From: Sphingobacterium sp.
Lineage (GTDB): Bacteria; Bacteroidota; Bacteroidia; Sphingobacteriales; Sphingobacteriaceae
NCBI GenBank assembly: GCA_031277685.1
Contig: JAITLV010000280.1
Coordinates: 186,001 to 250,000 of the forward strand
DNA length: 64,000 nucleotides
Direction: 5' to 3'
Position 1 is the stretch's first letter; each line of letters begins with the position of its first letter. The notes under the pieces are model-generated. The model did not search any database. It had not been told where the DNA came from and saw nothing but the letters and a program-made list of their open reading frames with translations. Both the position numbers and the translations under genes were made by a program. Shown here piece after piece: positions 26,186 through 35,590 of the stretch.

Positions 26186-27433
26186 TTACTCCTTTAGATG
26201 CAGCTTTAATGATTGCATCATGATTGGAGCTGGAATTGCCTGTGGCTGTTCGTTGGTCCGGCTACTCTTGAATGACTGTTCCTGAACTGTACGATCGGCG
26301 ACTTGTCCGGTGAGAATGGCATTGATTGCGCTGTCGTCAGGGTCACCCCAACTGGCTGGATGGAGCGCGACTGCTGTGGGCATGGTTGGTAGCATGCCAT
26401 CAAAGTAATTGTTCCATCCTTCCGCGTTCAGCAGGTGAAAGCTTGTTAAAAAGAGCGAATAGCGATCTATATGTATACCAAAAAAACCGACAGGTTTACC
26501 GTAGCTTTTTTCACCCACGATGTGTACATCCAGATAGGGCTTAAAGATGCTTATAAGTAATTCTGCGGCGGACGAGGTCTGTACAGAAGTGATAAAAAAA
26601 ACCTTCCCTAGTTTTTTCAATCGCGCTATAGGGGCAAAATATCGCGTGTTTGCCGGCAGGCTATAATCAATATCTGCTAGGGTGGCCGGACGGCCGTGAT
26701 AATTCACAGTATTGCCGTTTTGATCAAGATAAGGCTGATAGGCAAGGATTGTAGCTTTTCCTTCCTGCATTCTTTTGTTAAAAACCTGGGAGAACATCAG
26801 TTTTCCCTTCAAATGCGAGGGGCTGAGGAGATTAGCAAGGTATTCGGCTGTTTCAACATAACCGCCATTATTGCTGCGCAGGTCTATGATAAGTTCTTCA
26901 ATAGATTTTTGGGAAAGAAAATCAAAAGCTTCATCAAAGGCGGTTTTTGATCCACCCAACTCAGGAAATGATCCTAAAGCAATATAACCAATTTTCCTGT
27001 TTGGATGAGCTAAGGTATTTCTGTATAACACTGCCTGACCGACCGTTGCTCCTGAAGCAAGCATAAGTCCTGAAATATTTTCGCTTTCGGTCAAAAATGA
27101 ATATTTGGATGTATTAGCTTGTATGGGATATTCATAAGGTTTATTCGTCTGTGGATTAATTTTAAACTGGGTAATATCAAAAAGTTCCTGTTGAACGGCT
27201 GATCGTTCTGACAATGTATTGGGATAGTGGGCCCGAGGATCAAAACCGGCGTAGCTTGGTAAAACATCTGCCCAGAGATAGATCTGTTTGGCATATAAAA
27301 AAATGGAATCTTTTGTCAAATCAGATCTAGAGCCAGTGATCGGTGATAGAATCGGATCTAAAACTTGGGGCGGTGGTTTATCTTTTTTACAAGCGTATAG
27401 TGATAGAACAGTAAAAAATACTATTTTTCTCAT
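26186..27433 (-). CDS. S41-family lipoprotein peptidase between sigma and FecR (haem island)
   Basis: A 415-residue lipoprotein (short signal VFFTVLSLYAC, C15) with a C-terminal-processing-protease-type S41 domain. An N-terminal helical part (about 38-130) is followed by the catalytic domain with IIDLRSNNGGYVETAEYLANLL (about 182-203), the nucleophile S288 in TSSAAE, and K313 in GEKSYGK, exactly 25 residues later. That spacing is the same as the Ser/Lys pair of E. coli Prc. No PDZ domain is obvious, although the region around 110-145 could hold a reduced one. It lies 41 bases downstream of the sigma gene and upstream of FecR, repeating the order of locus A. A role in cutting the periplasmic part of FecR is an inference, backed by the known role of Prc in FecR-type signalling in Pseudomonas. 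Confidence 0.85.
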   Translation of the reverse strand: MRKIVFFTVLSLYACKKDKPPPQVLDPILSPITGSRSDLTKDSIFLYAKQIYLWADVLPSYAGFDPRAHYPNTLSERSAVQQELFDITQFKINPQTNKPYEYPIQANTSKYSFLTESENISGLMLASGATVGQAVLYRNTLAHPNRKIGYIALGSFPELGGSKTAFDEAFDFLSQKSIEELIIDLRSNNGGYVETAEYLANLLSPSHLKGKLMFSQVFNKRMQEGKATILAYQPYLDQNGNTVNYHGRPATLADIDYSLPANTRYFAPIARLKKLGKVFFITSVQTSSAAELLISIFKPYLDVHIVGEKSYGKPVGFFGIHIDRYSLFLTSFHLLNAEGWNNYFDGMLPTMPTAVALHPASWGDPDDSAINAILTGQVADRTVQEQSFKSSRTNEQPQAIPAPIMMQSLKLHLKE

Positions 27434-27474
27434 AACTAGGGTATTTTAGGTTTCTTTTTCTGCTAGTCGATTTT

Positions 27475-27975
27475 TTAAGAAGGTACATTTAGTTTTTGGC
27501 GGATATACTTCAGGGCTTTGGTCAAATGTTGTTCTACGGTCTTTTCTGAAATGGCTAATTTGGTAGCAATATCTCTATTTTTTAATCCCTGATCCCTGCT
27601 CATGACATAGATTTCCCGGCATCTGCAAGGTAATTTCTCGACGGCATGGCCGATCAACTTCTGTAATTCGTTGAAACTAACTTCTTGGTCTGTAAAACAT
27701 TGAAAGTCGCAGGCTTGTAATCGGAGTTCCTCAATTAAAAGTTGTTTTCTGCTTTCATTCCTGAAAAAATCGAATACCTTATATTTGATTGCCTTGTACA
27801 GATATGGTCTGATATCACCCTCGATTGTCAATTCATCTTGTCTTTTCCATAAGCAGAGAAAGACATCTTGAACAATTTCCTCAGATTGGCGCAGGTCGCA
27901 ACGAAAGCTCAGTGCATAGCGGAGCAATTCATCTGCGTATCGTAAATATATATCTTCGAATAATTTCAGATCCAT
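27475..27975 (-). CDS. ECF RNA polymerase sigma factor of the haem island
   Basis: A 166-residue ECF sigma factor. Region 2 appears as YADELLRYALSFRCDLRQSEEIVQDVFLCLWKR (about 11-44), and region 4 carries the helix-turn-helix NRDIATKLAISEKTVEQHL (about 132-150). It is the first gene of the minus-strand haem island and should drive the FecR-receptor-HmuY part. A 33-bp palindrome with a FUR-family operator core lies 86-118 bases upstream of the start, so the gene may be iron-controlled. Confidence 0.92.
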   Translation of the reverse strand: MDLKLFEDIYLRYADELLRYALSFRCDLRQSEEIVQDVFLCLWKRQDELTIEGDIRPYLYKAIKYKVFDFFRNESRKQLLIEELRLQACDFQCFTDQEVSFNELQKLIGHAVEKLPCRCREIYVMSRDQGLKNRDIATKLAISEKTVEQHLTKALKYIRQKLNVPS

Positions 27976-28060
27976 TATATATCCCCTAAAAAAGCGCTAA
28001 GCCGAAACCTTTTCATACTTGTCGCAGTTGGTTAAGAATAATTACAGTGCCAAATATAGT

Positions 28061-28093
28061 AACTATTATTTAGAAATATTCTAAATAATAGTT
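28061..28093. promoter_or_regulatory. 33-bp inverted repeat, possible FUR-family operator for the haem island
   Basis: The arms 28061-28075 (aactattatttagaa) and 28079-28093 are perfect reverse complements with a three-base centre. The centre, ttagaaatattctaa, matches the 7-1-7 layout TTAGAATnATTCTAA known for Fur/PerR-type boxes at 14 of 15 positions. It lies between the divergent ECF sigma gene and the reductase operon. The palindrome is seen directly; binding by a FUR-family protein is inference. Confidence 0.6.
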
Positions 28094-28194
28094 CGTTTTG
28101 GTCACTGAAATGTCATTAAGGTTTTGGGCTTATATATTTTTGGACAGTAAAGTAGTGTATACATTTTTTAACAAATGGTAACTGGTGCCGTTTT

Positions 28195-28202
28195 TATATT
28201 TG
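28195..28202 (+). promoter_or_regulatory. Candidate -7 element for the reductase operon
   Basis: TATATTTG at 28195-28202 fits TAnnTTTG and lies 27 bases before the ATG at 28230. No clean TTTG -33 element is seen at the usual distance. Confidence 0.4.
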
Positions 28203-28229
28203 TCAATTTTGTATCAAATCATTTCTATT

Positions 28230-29255
28230 ATGGATGCAAAAAAAGTCTTATTAACCGGCATCAGCGGTTTTCTGGGTTCCCATACGGCTATCCAGCTTTT
28301 GGAAAAAGGATATCATGTCAGAGGTACATTGAGAAATCTCGAACGGGTTTCGTCTATAAAAGATGTTATTGCAAAACACACACCGTTTGTAGATCATTTA
28401 TCGTTTGTAGAGGCAGACTTATGCACTGGCAACATATGGAATGATCTGATGATGGATATAGATTACGTCCAACATATCGCATCTCCATTTCCCAGAGAAT
28501 TGCCCAAGCATGAAGATGAGCTTATTCTTCCGGCTAAAGAGGGCATATTGCATATTTTAAAAGCAGCAGCTTTGCATAAGGTAAAACGGGTGGTGTTCAC
28601 TTCTTCTGGAGCAGCCGTGGTGTACGGTAAAACCAAGGAACAACTTCAACATGTCATGGATGAGTCGGTCTGGACCGACATAAATTATGCAAAAGACCTT
28701 GCTCCCTATTTTAAAAGCAAAACGATCGCAGAAGCTACGGCCTGGGAATTTATGAAAACGAATCCATCAACCATGGAATTCGTTACAGTTTTACCGGGAG
28801 CGATTCTGGGACCTGTACTCGAAAAAGATTTCGGTACTTCGGCAAATATTGTGATCAAGTTGATGGATGGTAGTATGCCAGCTGTTCCACAGATTGGTTT
28901 TGAAATTATAGATGTACGGTCGGTCGCCGATGCGCTAATCAAAGCGATGGAAACACCCTGTGCCACCAATAATCGCTATCTGATCTCTTCAGGGTTTTTA
29001 ATGCTGAAAGACATTGGCCAAATACTTAAAAAAGCCTATCCTGCAAACAAAATACCAACGAAGGAACTGCCTAATTTTATCGTAAAACTTTTTTCTAAAT
29101 TTGATTCTTCTTTGCAACCTATTATGATTGATCTGGGTGTCAAGAGAAGAGTGAATGCTAACAAAGCCAAGAACGAATTAAACTGGCAACCGATCGCATT
29201 GGAAGAAGCTGTTCTGTCTTGCGCCAAAAGTCTATTTGAACAAAAAATCTTATAA
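28230..29255 (+). CDS. NAD(P)-dependent extended short-chain reductase (dihydroflavonol-4-reductase-like)
   Basis: A 341-residue cytoplasmic extended SDR enzyme. The start at 28230 is chosen because the nucleotide-binding strand follows at once (KVLLTGISGFLG, TGxxGFLG at 9-16); a longer frame to 28185 has no methionine codon start. Catalytic residues are visible as TSSG (124-127) and Y160-x-x-x-K164. R32 and R35 after the second strand suggest preference for NADP. Its relatives reduce aldehydes, methylglyoxal or flavonoid-like ketones; the substrate cannot be told. It forms an operon with the Crp-like regulator (2-base gap) and an oxidoreductase, a set that suggests reactive-carbonyl handling. 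Confidence 0.85.
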   Translation: MDAKKVLLTGISGFLGSHTAIQLLEKGYHVRGTLRNLERVSSIKDVIAKHTPFVDHLSFVEADLCTGNIWNDLMMDIDYVQHIASPFPRELPKHEDELILPAKEGILHILKAAALHKVKRVVFTSSGAAVVYGKTKEQLQHVMDESVWTDINYAKDLAPYFKSKTIAEATAWEFMKTNPSTMEFVTVLPGAILGPVLEKDFGTSANIVIKLMDGSMPAVPQIGFEIIDVRSVADALIKAMETPCATNNRYLISSGFLMLKDIGQILKKAYPANKIPTKELPNFIVKLFSKFDSSLQPIMIDLGVKRRVNANKAKNELNWQPIALEEAVLSCAKSLFEQKIL

Positions 29256-29257
29256 TT

Positions 29258-29830
29258 ATGAAAAAACTGTTGTCTACACTTGCTTTCGGCGGGATCTTAT
29301 CTGAAGGTGACATCCGTCAATTCTCTTCCTATTTTAAAGAAAAAGTAATGAAAGCGGGTGATTTTTTTCAAGAATACAATGGTATTGCACGGGAAATCGC
29401 GTTTGTGGAAAAAGGTATTGTGCGGCTGTATTCGCCAGACATTGATGGTAATGAGATTACAAAATACTTTATTCGGGAAGGGCAATTTACAGTGGACTTG
29501 GAGAGTTATTACACCGCGAAAGCGTCAACAGAATCTATTCAGTGTGTCACGGATTGCACGATTTATACAATTAGCAAATCTGCAATTGAAAAACTAAGCG
29601 GAGAGATCCCAAACTTGTATATCTACATAAAGACCATTACAGAAATAAGCTTGCTGAATAAGATAAAAGATAATGACTTTTTGAATTTCGGTGATGCTAA
29701 AACTAAGTATCGCGAATTTCTAAGACGCTATCCAGATCTGGCTTTGCTTGTTCCACAGCAATATATTGCGTCTTATCTGAAAATTACCTCTCAATCTCTA
29801 AGTCGGATACGTCGAGATCTTAGATCATAA
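29258..29830 (+). CDS. Crp/Fnr-family transcriptional regulator
   Basis: A 190-residue regulator with a cyclic-nucleotide-binding-like fold in the N-terminal two thirds (FFQEYNGIAREIAFVEKGIVRLY; KYFIREGQFTVDLESYYT) and a C-terminal winged-helix DNA-binding end (PQQYIASYLKITSQSLSRIRRDL). The nucleotide phosphate-binding residues of true CAP are not conserved, as is usual for this Bacteroidota subgroup. It starts two bases after the reductase stop, so it is cotranscribed with it and probably regulates the same operon in response to an unknown signal. Confidence 0.87.
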   Translation: MKKLLSTLAFGGILSEGDIRQFSSYFKEKVMKAGDFFQEYNGIAREIAFVEKGIVRLYSPDIDGNEITKYFIREGQFTVDLESYYTAKASTESIQCVTDCTIYTISKSAIEKLSGEIPNLYIYIKTITEISLLNKIKDNDFLNFGDAKTKYREFLRRYPDLALLVPQQYIASYLKITSQSLSRIRRDLRS

Positions 29831-29865
29831 TATAAACTTGTACATCATTCTATAATCACTTCAAT

Positions 29866-30873
29866 ATGACATTAAGCAATCATCAAATCGTACTAGCGAA
29901 GTTACCTTCAGAAAAACTAAACGCCAAAGATTTTCGTATTCAGCAAACAGAAGTTCCCGTACCCAGTGAAGGAGAAGTTCTGGTGCGAACTCTATATATT
30001 GCAATAGATGCTGCCAGCCGGGCATGGATGCAGGGAGAAACGTATCGTGCAGTGCTACGGGAGGAGGAACTAATGCCGGGACTTGCATTAGCGGAGGTTG
30101 TCGAATCACATGTTTCTCATTTAATACCCGGTGATCTTATCATCGCCGATACAGGTTGGCAGACCTACGCTACATTAGCAGCATATCATTTGACCAGTTT
30201 ACCTAGAATGGCTCCACTAACACATCTACTCAGTATCTATGGTGTATCTGGACTTACGGCCTATTTCGGATTGTTACGTTGTGGAATACCTAAAGAAGGA
30301 GAGACACTAGTGGTCTCTGCCGCTGCCGGAGCCGTAGGTTCGTTGGTAGGACAAATAGGCAAAATATTAGGCTGCACTGTCGTTGGCATTGCTGGTGGTG
30401 CTGCCAAATGTAAGTCGGTCATTGAAGAATTTGGTTTTGATGCAGTGGTTGATTACAAAAGTGGGAACCTGGAAGATCAGTTACGGGAATCTTGCCCCAA
30501 TGGTATCGACATCTATTTTGATAATGTAGGCGGAGCTATACTGGATGCAGCGCTTACCTTGATGGCTTCTTATGGTCGTATTGTCTGCTGTGGTGCAGTG
30601 TCGCAATACGACAAGAGTAAACCTGGGGCTGGACCGGCGGATATCCCTGGTTTGGTCATCTTAAAAAGTCTGACTATTCGCGGGTTTCTATTATTTGATT
30701 TTCTACACGAAAAAGTCGCTGCTATTCAAGAATTGGAAACTTGGGTAAAGGCCGGACGTATTGTCGTTCGTGAGGATATAAAAATAGGGCTTGAAAAGTT
30801 GCCAGAAGCGTTAGTAGGGGTACTCAACGGGGAGAATACGGGCAAGTGTGTTGTCAATATCGGAGATGTTTAA
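29866..30873 (+). CDS. Zinc-free medium-chain NADP-dependent oxidoreductase (CurA/leukotriene-hydroxydehydrogenase-like)
   Basis: A 335-residue MDR-superfamily enzyme. It lacks the catalytic zinc cysteine/histidine set of alcohol dehydrogenases. The family features are an N-terminal GroES-like part (VRTLYIAIDAASRAWM; GLALAEVVES) and the Rossmann domain with VVSAAAGAVGSLVGQIGKILGC around residues 148-169, then DYKSG and YFDNVGG. Such enzymes reduce the double bond of alpha,beta-unsaturated carbonyls using NADPH. It is the third gene of the reductase/Crp operon (35-base gap), supporting a shared detoxification role. Confidence 0.9.
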   Translation: MTLSNHQIVLAKLPSEKLNAKDFRIQQTEVPVPSEGEVLVRTLYIAIDAASRAWMQGETYRAVLREEELMPGLALAEVVESHVSHLIPGDLIIADTGWQTYATLAAYHLTSLPRMAPLTHLLSIYGVSGLTAYFGLLRCGIPKEGETLVVSAAAGAVGSLVGQIGKILGCTVVGIAGGAAKCKSVIEEFGFDAVVDYKSGNLEDQLRESCPNGIDIYFDNVGGAILDAALTLMASYGRIVCCGAVSQYDKSKPGAGPADIPGLVILKSLTIRGFLLFDFLHEKVAAIQELETWVKAGRIVVREDIKIGLEKLPEALVGVLNGENTGKCVVNIGDV

Positions 30874-30902
30874 CCTAATTTCTGGATTTAAATGGTAGGC
30901 CT

Positions 30903-31640
30903 TCACTCTATATTTCTGCTCTGGGGTGACTTTTGGAAATTTTGGAAGAACGCCTTTTTATACGATGACCCAATGGGAATCGTATCGGTTGAAATTTTAA
31001 CAAGGCTCTTCTCAACATAGGTAATGTGCCGGAGGGACACAATATAGGACCGATGAATTCGACAGAAGTTGTCGGCGGGCAATTGGCTGATCAGATCTTT
31101 GAGATTCATATAGGTAATGATCGAGCCTGTAGTCGTATAGATACGGATATAATTGTCCAGTCCCTTGACATAATAGATATCCTGCAGCTTTACCTTAAAA
31201 TATTTCTGTTTAGCATCGCCCTTTATCAGGATATGGCCAGTCTCCAGAGGCATATTTTCCGAACCAGCGAGTTTATTGAATTGGTGAAATTTGGCAATGG
31301 ACTTTTTGAAACGATCAAGTGTGATGGGTTTGAGTAGAAAATCAACGATATCATGCTCATAACCATCGATCGCATACTTGGGATAGGCTGTCGTAAATAT
31401 AAATTTACAGCGATTCTTGCAACGTTTCATAAATTCCAGACCGCTCATCGTTGGCATTTGTATATCCAGAAAAACGAGATCAATTGCTGTTGTTTCAATG
31501 ATGTACAAGGCTTCATAAATGTCGGTTCCTGCATATGCCAATGTGATTTCAGGAAAATGCTGTAGGTGGTTTTCCAATATTCCCACTGCAAATAATTGGT
31601 CGTCAACGATGATACAACGCATATTTTTTTTATTTTCCAT
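30903..31640 (-). CDS. LytTR-family response regulator
   Basis: A 245-residue response regulator. The receiver domain has the acidic pair DD (13-14), phosphorylation site D59 in FLDIQMP, and K104 in LKPI. The C-terminal LytTR DNA-binding domain covers about 135-235 (QDIYYVKGLDNYIRIYT; FCRIHRSYIVSLRHI). Its start overlaps the end of the kinase gene by 11 bases, so the two form one two-component operon. The nearest likely target is the divergent outer-membrane protein gene at 32818. Confidence 0.92.
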   Translation of the reverse strand: MENKKNMRCIIVDDQLFAVGILENHLQHFPEITLAYAGTDIYEALYIIETTAIDLVFLDIQMPTMSGLEFMKRCKNRCKFIFTTAYPKYAIDGYEHDIVDFLLKPITLDRFKKSIAKFHQFNKLAGSENMPLETGHILIKGDAKQKYFKVKLQDIYYVKGLDNYIRIYTTTGSIITYMNLKDLISQLPADNFCRIHRSYIVSLRHITYVEKSLVKISTDTIPIGSSYKKAFFQNFQKSPQSRNIE

Positions 31641-32649
31641 TATTTAAATATATATCAAGATCAACGGAATAACGCGTTTCGTTTTTCGAAATACGGAACG
31701 AGTGACTCGTAGGAAATAGAATCTCCAGTCTCCGTTTTACATTGGCGAGCCCAATACCATGCCCCGAATCTTTCACCTGCTGATTGATATGATTTTTCAC
31801 CTGAAAGGTCACCTTTTCACTTGTAGATGCTAAGACAATTTCTAAGGGAAAGTCGGGGTCGCTGACAATCCCATGTTTAAAGGCATTTTCAATAAACGTA
31901 ACGAGTACCAAAGTCGGATACAAGGTCTTATCGTCTTGGATTTCTTTTGTGAAGCTGTAATATATACCCTGCTCAAACTGTGTGGACTGCAGATCAATAT
32001 AGTTTTGGATAAATTCGACTTCATCGATCAAAGGGGATAGCTGAACGTTGGATTGCGTCAGGGTGTACCGCATAGTTCCAGCTAATTTCGTAATAGTCCC
32101 AGATAGCTTTTCCGAAATAGGCAATGAAACAGCATACATGTAATTGAAAATATTATAAAGGAAATGGGGATTGATCTGAGATTTCAAAAAACTCAATTCA
32201 GCCTCTTTCGCGACAGCTTTCAATTCACTGTTCCGTTTTTCGACAGCAATGGTTTTAAAAATCAGAAAGGTAATAAAACCCAGAAAGAAACCGGGGAGTG
32301 AATAGTAAAAGTTGTCATAAACATAAAATAATGGATTTAAATCTTTTGTTTCTGGAAAGCCAAGATAGCGAACGAAGATAATTTCTTCGATTGAATAACG
32401 GATCAGTACACAGAGTAGATTCAAACCGACGATTGCTGCAATAATATATCCCCAACGTTTTCTTTCCCAATTCTTTGGGAAAATATAGACTGCTGTCAAT
32501 AAAATAATGAGCAGTAGGATAATCTGCGATTGCGTTATCAGGGCTATTCCCATAAAAGAAGCCTTGTTAAATACAATTGCACCAACGATCAGATAGACAG
32601 AAGATAGAAACCAAACTAGTACTATAATTTCATACATTTTTCGATTCAT
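31630..32649 (-). CDS. LytS-type membrane sensor histidine kinase
   Basis: A 339-residue sensor kinase. The start is taken at the ATG at 32649; the longer frame to 32703 begins with a non-ATG codon. Four membrane segments are visible (about 5-27, 38-57, 68-85, 116-134), then a short coiled region and the His_kinase (YehU/LytS) core with H162 in SQINPHFLYN. The ATPase part has the N box FIENAFKHG and a GIGL motif near the C-terminus. No extracellular sensor domain is apparent, so the signal may be sensed in the membrane. It is coupled to the LytTR regulator by overlap. Confidence 0.9.
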   Translation of the reverse strand: MNRKMYEIIVLVWFLSSVYLIVGAIVFNKASFMGIALITQSQIILLLIILLTAVYIFPKNWERKRWGYIIAAIVGLNLLCVLIRYSIEEIIFVRYLGFPETKDLNPLFYVYDNFYYSLPGFFLGFITFLIFKTIAVEKRNSELKAVAKEAELSFLKSQINPHFLYNIFNYMYAVSLPISEKLSGTITKLAGTMRYTLTQSNVQLSPLIDEVEFIQNYIDLQSTQFEQGIYYSFTKEIQDDKTLYPTLVLVTFIENAFKHGIVSDPDFPLEIVLASTSEKVTFQVKNHINQQVKDSGHGIGLANVKRRLEILFPTSHSFRISKNETRYSVDLDIYLNNGK

Positions 32650-32817
32650 GGTCCAGATATAATTGTAAAGCGTCTTATCGCTGTTTTCTGCTTTACAGGT
32701 CAAGCTACAAATTTGAACATAATTTTAATCCCGTTATAGCGGTTTGTGTAAAATACGGGACTGTTCACGTAAAGAATTTATCATTCCTGTCCAACTGCTC
32801 TATTTTTAAAAGAAAAA

Positions 32818-35241
32818 ATGGTTAACAGAATTATATTTCTTGTTTTATGGTCTTTTTTTTGGCCATTATGGTCATCCGCGCAGTCGACTATTGTCCCGAA
32901 AAAAAAACTGTTGCTGTATGGACAGATCAGGGATTCCATAACGGATAAGCCTCTGAGTTTTGCGAATTTGGAAGTGTTTCGTCGTGCAAAGAAGGTCTTG
33001 GCCCTGATGGCAAATGATGATGGGAGATTCGAAGTAAAAGTAGATTCAGCCGGTGCGATCAGGTTAAGGATAAGTGCTGTAGGCTATGTGGATAAATGGC
33101 TCGAACTTATGGAAAGGTCCAGCAAGCAGGAGTCAATAGATTTGGGCATTATTTTTCTTGTAGCAGGCAACAGATTGGAAACCGTCAACATCACAAAGAG
33201 GCTTCCAGTCATTGAGAATAGGGTGGACAAAATCATATACCATGTTGCAAACGAGCCTTCGTTGAGTGGAGGCACGGGAGATGATGTATTTAGAAGGCTT
33301 CCGATGGTGTCCATTGGTCATGATGGAAAAGTAGCGCTACAGGGAAATCAACAGGTAAAAATATTGATCAACGGCAAGCCATCGGCGATCTTTACAGGCA
33401 ATATCGCGGATGCATTGCGGATGATCCCATCCGATCAGATTAAATCGGTTGAAATCATGACCAACCCTTCCGTCAAATACGATATGGAGGGGGCTGCTGG
33501 CATCATCAATATTGTCACCAATAAAAGGTTTATCAACGGTCTAAATGGTGGACTTGCCAGTTCCTTTGAAACACGTAGGAGCAACATGGCAGGGAATATC
33601 GCGGGCCGGATGGGGAACTTTGGCCTGACCGCTAGTATAGGGAGTTCGTGGAACTATCCCATTGCAAGTGTCATCCGGTCAGAGAATTTATCTGCCGCTG
33701 GAGAAGCACTATTCTCCCAGGTCAATCAGAGCCGGAACCGCAGAAATGGACGGCAACTGGCACTTGTAATGGACTATGATCTGGATTCGAATAATGTGCT
33801 GGTGTCGAACCTAAATTTTAACAAACTGACGGTGACAACAAACAACAGTATCGAAAGTATATACCCACTTGAAAACAACCTAATTTTGGGCATTGTTGAC
33901 AACAAACAGCCGGCTAGCAACCTGGATATGAGCATGGATTATATCAGAAAGCTCGGGGCTCCGGGTAGGGAGCTCCTGTTATCGGTTCAATACCTCAAGG
34001 GGGACAATGGATTGACTTATAGCTCAGATTACAATAGACGAAGGGAATTTGGAAGTAACCAAGGTGCAAGCCATGAATACACGGCGCAACTGGACCTGAA
34101 ATATCCCGTCAGGTTCATAACAATGGAATTTGGGGTAAAAATGGTAAAACGCAATATCAATGCACTTATTGCTATAGATACCTTGGATCGTTGGGCAAAT
34201 ACGATGATCGCTGATGCCCAACGCAGTTATCTATTTAAATATAGACAAGATATATTAGCCGGTTATGCGACGGCGGCGCTGCCGATTGGGCAGTTATTTA
34301 ATCTAAGTGCTGGCTTAAGGTGGGAGAGAACCAACTGGGGTGGGGCAGAGACAAATACTGTGTCAAAATTTTCAAACAGTTCGATGAATCTATTTCCGAA
34401 TTTGGCACTTTCGTATACCTACACAAAAAATGTAACCCTCAAAATTGCATACGGAAAAAGGATCCAACGCCCCAGCCTTTATTACTTAAACCCCTTCAAA
34501 AATAATACGGATGGAGCCAATCAGATCCAGGGAAATCCAAATCTACGATCGGAAACCATGCATCAGTTAGCGGTTGGGGGAGATTTTAACGTTAACAGCA
34601 ACAATGGGCATGTCGGCCTATCAATCTATTATAAAACGATCAACAATATGATCGAACAGGTCTTCCGGAATCGTGTTGAAAATAATAGAACGATGACCTT
34701 ACAGACCTTTGGCAATGTTGGTAGCAATCAGAGCCTGGGAACCAATATATACGGATCCTTTACTTTTTTCAAACGGTTTGACCTAAAAGGCAATATAGAT
34801 TTCTATACTTATTCCAATGATTTGAATGATGACTTTTTGAATGTCAGCTCAACAAAAGATCGTGTATATCTGATGTATAAAACTTTCGTCGGGATAACGG
34901 TGGCCATGGGAAATGGCTTCAGCTTGGATTCTTATATTTTCTGGGATTCCCCACAAAGAACATTCCAGGGGGAATTTGCTGCTTTCAATCTCTGGACTAT
35001 CGCGCTGAAGAAAAAGCTGCTGAAAGAAGCCGCAACAGTCGGATTGACAGTGACTGACCCTTTTAATAAGATAAAGAATTTAAACAGTCACGCGCAAACC
35101 CCCAGTATGATGCAAAAAAGCAATTTTTCTTTACCTTTTCGTTCCTTTGGTGTCTCCTTGTCATGGCAATTCGGAAAGGGAAAATCTGGTAACTACCGCG
35201 CAAAAGAAAAACAGATCAAAAATGATGATCAAAAATTATAA
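32818..35241 (+). CDS. Outer-membrane beta-barrel receptor-like protein with carboxypeptidase-regulatory-like domain
   Basis: An 807-residue outer-membrane protein of the TonB-receptor-related class common beside LytS/LytTR pairs in Bacteroidota. A signal peptide (about 1-21, ending SSAQ) is followed by a carboxypeptidase-regulatory-like domain (about 34-120), a plug-like domain (VKILINGKPSAIFTGN; IKSVEIMTNPSVKYDMEGAAGIINIVT) and a large barrel of the OMP_b-brl_3 type. It lies divergent from the two-component genes, with a 168-base shared upstream region, and is probably regulated by them. It ends with a charged tail (KEKQIKNDDQKL) rather than an aromatic residue, so its final strand may lie further inside. 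The substrate is unknown. Confidence 0.87.
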   Translation: MVNRIIFLVLWSFFWPLWSSAQSTIVPKKKLLLYGQIRDSITDKPLSFANLEVFRRAKKVLALMANDDGRFEVKVDSAGAIRLRISAVGYVDKWLELMERSSKQESIDLGIIFLVAGNRLETVNITKRLPVIENRVDKIIYHVANEPSLSGGTGDDVFRRLPMVSIGHDGKVALQGNQQVKILINGKPSAIFTGNIADALRMIPSDQIKSVEIMTNPSVKYDMEGAAGIINIVTNKRFINGLNGGLASSFETRRSNMAGNIAGRMGNFGLTASIGSSWNYPIASVIRSENLSAAGEALFSQVNQSRNRRNGRQLALVMDYDLDSNNVLVSNLNFNKLTVTTNNSIESIYPLENNLILGIVDNKQPASNLDMSMDYIRKLGAPGRELLLSVQYLKGDNGLTYSSDYNRRREFGSNQGASHEYTAQLDLKYPVRFITMEFGVKMVKRNINALIAIDTLDRWANTMIADAQRSYLFKYRQDILAGYATAALPIGQLFNLSAGLRWERTNWGGAETNTVSKFSNSSMNLFPNLALSYTYTKNVTLKIAYGKRIQRPSLYYLNPFKNNTDGANQIQGNPNLRSETMHQLAVGGDFNVNSNNGHVGLSIYYKTINNMIEQVFRNRVENNRTMTLQTFGNVGSNQSLGTNIYGSFTFFKRFDLKGNIDFYTYSNDLNDDFLNVSSTKDRVYLMYKTFVGITVAMGNGFSLDSYIFWDSPQRTFQGEFAAFNLWTIALKKKLLKEAATVGLTVTDPFNKIKNLNSHAQTPSMMQKSNFSLPFRSFGVSLSWQFGKGKSGNYRAKEKQIKNDDQKL

Positions 35242-35590
35242 CAATGTCCGATTGGGTGATAACCTGTTGTATTAACGAATCATAGACGTAAATATAATAC
35301 TAGCATTCGAAAACTTTAATTCAAGGGTATGGAATTTGATAAAATGCAGAACACAATTTTTAGATCAGCAACAATGAAAATAGGTGCATCTTTTGCATAC
35401 TGAAAAGATACAAATAAAACCACAGCTTTATCTTGATTTCAATTTTTCCGGGAATTTAACTCTTGGGCTTTAGGCTTTAAAAGTCGTTGGAGGCGCGAAT
35501 TAAATTTTAGACAATCGATTGCATGATTATTATTTTTTTTCAACTTGATTAAATCTCCTATATTTCGCTGATTGAATTGTTTTATAAACC
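35242..35590. other. Gene-free spacer upstream of locus C
   Basis: A+T-rich spacer without a supported gene. The only promoter-like match is TATATTTC at 35559-35566, one base off the TAnnTTTG consensus, 25 bases before the sigma ATG, and it has no well-spaced -33 element. Confidence 0.35.
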
